From Tetranychus cinnabarinus (lineage: Eukaryota > Arthropoda > Arachnida > Trombidiformes > Tetranychidae), in assembly GCA_022266195.1 (NCBI GenBank), contig WHVY01000002.1, positions 8,571,001 to 8,635,000 of the forward strand: a DNA stretch of 64,000 nucleotides. Reading direction: 5' to 3'. Positions 57,831-64,000 of this stretch are shown piece by piece. The position numbers and the translations under genes were made by a program. Positions within the stretch are counted from its first letter, which is position 1. The number at the start of each line of letters is the position of its first letter. The notes under the pieces are model-generated. The model was not told where the DNA came from and ran no database searches. It worked only from the letters and a program-made list of their open reading frames with translations.

Positions 57831-60800
57831 TTTACTATTTTTTTTCTTCTTCTGCTTCTTTCACTTTTTGTTCGCCTCTCTTTCAACTCATACTCAACAT
57901 TTTGCTGCAAACACATTATCATCATATCTCTTCTCGCTCCACCCACTTTGTTTTCTTTTTTCCTCTTTCTTCTTCTCTTTCCTCTATATCAAGGAAGACT
58001 GGAAGACAAGGTTACATCACGCAGCCTCGTTCATGTAACATGTGACAAGGAATAAGCCAACCAGAAAGTAAGGAAAGGTCGAAAGAGCCGTGAAGACAGA
58101 GAAGATGAACAACAGCATGAAACCTAAGGGAAGAAAAAGAAAGAGAAAGAGAAGTGAAAAAAGAGGTAAAAAGAAGAGAAAGAAACAAAAAAAAAGTTTA
58201 AAGAGAAGAGAAATGAAAATTGTAAACATTTAATTTTTGAAAATGCAATGTTTTTTTTTCAGGCAAAAAAAGTCAAAAATCAAAAGTCCATGTTGAAAGT
58301 AATCGCGACATTATCAGGGAAGTCAAGTTATCGTCTAATTGTTTTCATATTTTTTTCCGTCTCACAATTGGCTTTTCAATGAAGGGTCAATCTCAATATT
58401 TCTTGCTTTTCTTCTTTTCTTTCTTTCTTCTTCTTCTTTACCATCATCAACCCAAAGGCAACAATCCCGCCTTGAGCAACATGCGACTCAATGAAATAAA
58501 CATTTTTCTTCTGTTTATGTCTTCTTTTCATCTTGCATTTTCTTTCCCTTCATCTTCGTCATCGTTCTTATTCATAATTTTTGCCCAAACTCAATCATCA
58601 TAGTTTTCATCATTTCTCATTCATTGCTACATTTTGTATTTATCCAATTGCATTACAATTGCAACACACGAATAAAGATGAAGAGGAGGAAGACAAATGC
58701 TAATCATGGTAATGATAAAGGTTAACGAAAGCGTTTGCCTGAATTGTCTTTGAACCATTTTATCTTTAATCAGCTTTCAATGAGTAAAGACCAGGTTATC
58801 AGGACAAGAGCAAGAGCCTTGTAAAGCAACAGACGGAGCAACAACATTAACCATCAGCAAACAGCAGCCAAAATATGACAGGGAAAAAGGAATGAGAAAA
58901 TAAACTCACAACGAAAGTCGAAAGAAAAAACGAAACAAGAATGGAAAGAGGATGAAGCATCTTATGATTTTACGTAAACTGACTCCAAGGTTACATGAGC
59001 ACAGTATTTACATGAAATGAGTTGAGTCTACAGTGCGTATAACCAAAGCTCTTTACTTTTCCCTCTCTTTTTTTCAACTCATTTACTTGTTTTCTGTCAA
59101 TTGTCGTATACTATTTCAGTGAAAATGAAGCTATTATTATTGCAAGTCAACTGTTGGTTATCATAGAGAAGTGCAGCTTTAATTGCATCTTTTTTTTCCA
59201 ATCTACACTCAACTTGGTTCAATTGATTAAAACGTTTCAATGTTGTTGTTTCCATTGCAATTTAAGCTCATTCTTGTTTCTCTCATAATTGTACTTTGCA
59301 CATTTAACCTGAATCTTACACTTTCTCATCTTCTCTCTCTTCTTCATTACTGCCTTTTCTCTCTCTCTCTCTTCAAAATCTCATCTTCATCTTGCAATTT
59401 CTAGTTCAAAAATGTTCTTCTCCTTCTCTTTCAACATCCGAGTAAAACTTTTATTACTTTTTTCTCACTTGCAGCAAGTTTGCAGGAAAATTAATCATTT
59501 TCACTCTCAAGTTACCTTTTCTCTTTCTCTCTTTCTCTCTCTCTTTCTGAGTCTCATTCACTCATATCTTTCTTTGCCTCTTCTGTTCAGGGAAAAGCAG
59601 AAAATTGAAACATTTTTGCAAACTCAATGGAAACTGAATGGAAACTGAATGGAAACAGAAAAGGACAGAGAAATTATAATACCATGATGCAGTTGAAATG
59701 TAAATTGACAAATCAATTGAACCATTTCCTTGTGACCACTATTTTCACACACAACCACAAATGCAAAAACAGACTCACACACAACACTGGAAACAATAAT
59801 AAACACAAGAGACTGAATCAAGAAAAAGGTTAACAATGTGAATGTTGTTATAATAAGGTTCATCAATGGGAATGGCAAATAATATTGTACTTGAAGCGAA
59901 ACAAATGATGATGAGTTTCTTTCTCTTTTCATCATCTCTTCCTTTTTCTCTCTCTCTTTCTCTCTTTTTTCCCTCCTTTTCTTTCTTCTCTCAATAATTG
60001 TCTGTTTTATTAATGCTAGTATCAAATTTTTGTGCCACTTTTTTTAACATGAAATTTTCAACTCATTAACCAGTCGAGAATAGCAAAGGTAAAAATCGAA
60101 GTCTCGAAAAATTGATCTATAAATATAATCAAAAGAAATTTGTTGTAAATTGCGTGATGAACACAATTCGAAAGGATATTGAATGAAAACTTTTTCTTCG
60201 TTCATCATCATGTCAGTGTGTCTTCATTGATTATTTGGTCTTTTTCAATTCAATTCAAGATCCACAATTTCATTTAGTTTTATCTTTCCAATCACCGATC
60301 AACATAAAAATGTGTCAAAATGAGCTTTCGATCAACAAAAACTTCCAACCCGACCACACAAATTGAAACAACATTGAGTGATGCACCAAACGAATCATAT
60401 TGTTCTGTTTCGTTGAGTTTATCTTTGGCTAGGCTGTTCAGTTACAGGCAATATTTCAACATTGATGCTTCATTTTTTGGTAATTTTTAATTTCTAGCAG
60501 TTTGTCCTTGCAAGGAAAGGTACCTAAGAAGTACGATTTGATTTAGGAAACTTTGTGAAAATTTATAGAAATAAGAGAAAAATTCAAAAATTTCAGGACA
60601 TGCAAATGTTTATGTTCAAATTTTAACCACTGAAAATGATTATCATGAAATTGCCCTTGGGAATTTGAAAATAGCATGCGTTATGAAGCTTTTTGTAGGC
60701 AATGCATTTGTTTTGGTTGTTTCTTTGTTCAACCAACTCATTGCAATAGGTCTGATTAGAAGTAAAATTTCCTAATCAAATCGACCACTTAAGTAAAGGA

Positions 60801-62628
60801 CCGGAGTGGAAAAGATCAGAACGAACCAAAACTCAACATGGAGTGGTTCGGAAACTTACAAATCAATTTTGGTTTAATATCCGTTTGTTTCAACTTTATT
60901 TGGATTAAAAGTAAAATTTTAATAGTTTAATTATGAAAAAGTTTCGAACTCTAAACCGAATCCCATGCACAAATCTTTAGAATCTTGAAGGATATTCTTG
61001 TTGAAAAGATTTGAGATAAAACTCGAATTGAAAATTGATCAATATCGATTGTTGCGTGTTGTTAGTGATTCATTAACCTACAGCTTTTTGGTTTTCAACA
61101 TTTTTGGCTTTCTATTGATAATGAAAATAAACTTATGGTTTTCAATGAAATAAACTTAACAACTTTAGACTTCCTTTTAGGCGCAATTTTAGGTGAGGGA
61201 AAAGATGAAGCATTATTGGACCAGTGAATTGAATAGATTCATGTGATAAGCAAAACCATATCGAAATGAAATTAACTGTCCATATGCATGTGATTGTACA
61301 CTTATCCCCATTTGATGTCTCAATTCACCACAAAAGACTTAAATTACATTAAAGTTGAACAACGTTTAACACTGATTTAACACATCGCTTCGGGAAAATG
61401 GCATCACTTTATTTATCATTTTGTAAACAGTAAATTGCAAATTCCGTATCAATTAAAACAAATAGCATTGACTTTTAGCACAAGTCATCAGCTGTGTTTA
61501 CAACTTGAAACTTGAATTGAACCAGCGAAAAATCTGGTTTCATTTTTCAAGTTTCCAGATAATCGTTAAACCATTAAAAATAATTATCCATCGAATGCAT
61601 CAAATTTCAAAACTTTGCACCAAATAAAACTTTACCCAGCATTATAAGCACATTTTGAAAGCTGAGCCGAGTCGGAGTCAAAATCTTTGAAGATTTTCCA
61701 ATTATCTATTGATGTAATATTATCGATATAAATATTGATAGAGCCATGATAATCATATTCAGTTGATGCCAATTAACAACTTTTAAAAGCCATAAGATGA
61801 AAACATTTTAGCGAAAATTTGTGGCTCCATCGTCACAATCAGCTTGCAGAAATCGATCCAAATAAAATCGATTTATCCGAAATGATGAACTTTTCCATAA
61901 GGATTCGAATAATAAGAAAGTAAATTTTAGCCGCGTTCATTTCAATCGTTTCACATTGATCGATATGGATAAATATGTCAGTCTAAATGGATTGATTTTG
62001 CCGGCCAAATTGTTAGTTAATGAGATATCAAGTTATAGAAACTTGAAAAATTGAATACGGACAATCATAACTGTTCATGATGAATAAGCAAAGTTTATTT
62101 TCAACTTTTAAATCCTGAAAGATTCTTGGAGATTACCAAAAGCTGATAACAGCCTTTTCTGGGCTTCATGCAGTTAATGAACATCAACGGCTTAATTTGC
62201 ATTATCACAAGAAATTGATAAGATATAAAAATGTGTCAAAAACAGTTAACCAGACCAATTGCACAGTCAATTTTTCGAGTTAATATGATCCAAACCAATT
62301 GATCCAAGCAATCCTACCAGCTATTCAATTTTGCTGAAAAGCATTTTTGGAAAACTCGAAAGTTGAAGTCAAACAATAGAAAGTCAATAAACACAAAATT
62401 GACAAATTAGTCTTAAATCGTTTGGAAATCTGCAGAAGTGAAAAAATCGCAAAAATTTGGTAAACCGATCGATTATCTTGAAATTAGTCTAACCACAAAA
62501 ATGATGAAAAATGAGCAACAGTAAAATAGGAAAGTGAAAAATGTTCAACAGGAAAACCAGAAGCAATTAATAAATCCTTCGAGTATTTAACAAATTGACC
62601 TTTAATAATTATGATAATGATAATGATG
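57831..62628. other. Gene-free region upstream of Dfd
   Basis: CT-rich tracts occur near 58410-58440, 59320-59370, 59520-59560 and 59945-59990. Frames here are composition artefacts. I looked for the mature mir-10 sequence on both strands and did not find it. No supported gene or RNA. Confidence 0.5.
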
Positions 62629-64000
62629 ATGGCATTTTAATAGGATTCACGGATAGCAAAAAGAGATAATTCTGTATCATATTCACCTCATTAAAGATAA
62701 AAGTGTTGAACTAAACGAGTTGAAGACATAATGCTGTGCACTTTATCATCCAGCTAATGATGTGCCAATATATCGAATCAAATGATATAAATATCGATAT
62801 TCCTACCAGAAAATATCAAAAAATACGGAAAAAATAAAACTTATCGTCAAGTCATTAGCAGTAAATTAATGGGACATTTTTTCCAGGATACAATGCAAAC
62901 ATGAATAAGGTAGCAAGCAAATTGAGCTATTATCTAATCACTTTAATCGTCCCAATCTAAAGATTTAACTCTTTTCAGCGCAGTTGAGTTGAGTCCTTTA
63001 TTGTTTCAAACAATCTGCATAAAATGTGAAGCTCTGTTTTGTGTCATTTCAGTCATGACAGTCAAATCTGTTTGGTTATAGTTTACGATTTATTGCAGTG
63101 CGAACACATGTAATTTGATTTCAATCTCGGCTAATAGCCCATGATCTAATTTAGTTATTGCTATCAATCAATGAAGTTTTCTTGTTATAGTTTTAGTAAT
63201 TATAGTCCAGTTAGATTCAGAAGTGGCTAATCTATACATCAATACATACAATATAAAGAGTCAAAACATAAAATATTTACGGGAAGATTGTGGTCAAACT
63301 AAACGGCTTTTAAAGAAAATTTTTATGTAGCATGATTGGACTATTATACAATTACGAAAAATAGTTAAATCTGAACCGGGATTCAGGTTACTGAGAAATT
63401 TTTATTTCTTGTCTCTTCAAATTGGCAGGTAATACCTTTTGTTTTGCCTCCTCTTTTGCTGCTCTTTTTTGACTTTGCAGCCTTTCAGATTTAACTGAGC
63501 TCTGTAGGTCTTGTAAGTCCATGAAACGATAATCTGATTAGCCAATAGATTATCATTATCCTTGATTGTTGAAACAAAGTTTGTCATCACTTGAAGTTTC
63601 CTTTCTTTCCTTTTGTCTTTTTTACTTGTCAATGCTCATTGTAACTGATTTACAAGCCTCAAGAGACTCATCATGATTTGAGTAATTGACTTATCCAATC
63701 GGCATCCATTGATGTAGATTACAAAAAAAGATGAAAAACACTGAATAATGAAATTCTGAAAAATCACGACTTATCACTTAAGTATTGAGTTAGCACATCA
63801 GCTGAGGCCGAGATGAACTTTGATGTAAAAACTGGTAAATCATTACTTATCTTAGTGATGTGCTAATACATCGCATCAACTGATATACCGATCAATATAC
63901 AGAATATCGATTTTTTCACCAGAAAATATCAATATGAGTTACGATATGGCATCGATATAAAAACATAGAAATAATGGTTCAAGTTCCACCTTTGAGCATA
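62629..64000. repeat. Dispersed repeat family, copy C (runs off the window)
   Basis: This is the most complete copy: it opens GGCATTTTAATAGGATTCAC, contains GATTTATTGCAGTGCGAACA and GCCTCCTCTTTTGCTGCTC, and still matches copy B1 at 63720-63990. It lies on the 5' side of Dfd, while the other copies lie on the 3' side, all in the same orientation. No conserved coding frame. Confidence 0.82.

Noticed and set aside
1..64000. CRISPR arrays, bacterial operons, tRNA or rRNA genes
   Set aside because: The window is eukaryotic. I saw no regularly spaced repeats and no cloverleaf or rRNA-like sequence.

Overview
The window is AT-rich animal DNA with spliced genes (GT-AG introns), dispersed repeats, foldback transposon remnants and long gene-poor tracts. 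The most diagnostic gene is a Hox4-class homeobox gene, Deformed (Dfd), at 55.9-57.6 kb on the minus strand. Together with a four-domain Fasciclin I, arthropod-style BTB zinc-finger genes and quiver-like Ly6 genes, it points to an arthropod. Short introns, several unspliced genes and an AT-rich base composition would suit a small-genome chelicerate such as a mite. That last step is inference and the species is not proven.

Layout. 0-3.2 kb: diverged non-coding repeats, then a broken copy of the first part of the Fas1 gene with a 954-bp foldback element inside it. 4.2-6.9 kb: two head-to-head BTB zinc-finger genes forming a large inverted duplication. 7.7-9.7 kb: intact Fas1 (minus). 9.9-16.2 kb: gene-poor. 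16.3-23.7 kb: two tandem GPI-anchored Ly6/three-finger genes (minus) with the same exon plan. 24.3-24.9 kb: a membrane-anchored fucolectin-like gene (plus) with a TATA box. 25.5-27.7 kb: ABCF2 in four exons (minus). 27.7-55.9 kb: about 28 kb with no gene I can support; it holds microsatellites, polypurine tracts, a second foldback element and diverged repeats. 55.9-57.6 kb: Dfd in two exons, with GA/CT tracts near both ends. 57.6-64 kb: gene-free, ending in another copy of the repeat family that also lies on the 3' side of Dfd at 49-54.6 kb.

The genes do not form one pathway. Fas1, the two Ly6 proteins and the lectin-like protein are all predicted cell-surface proteins, three of them GPI-anchored, but nothing shows that they work together. 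The strongest structural story is DNA rearrangement. Three elements with long inverted arms and TA or TTA-like flanks are present. A 234-bp block is shared without visible difference between Fas1 and its decayed copy. The palindromic BTB-ZF pair has near-identical BTB halves but diverged zinc-finger ends, which looks like homogenisation of one half only.

All splice junctions were read by eye from consensus sites and reading-frame continuity. No database search or alignment program was run, and statements about identity are visual.
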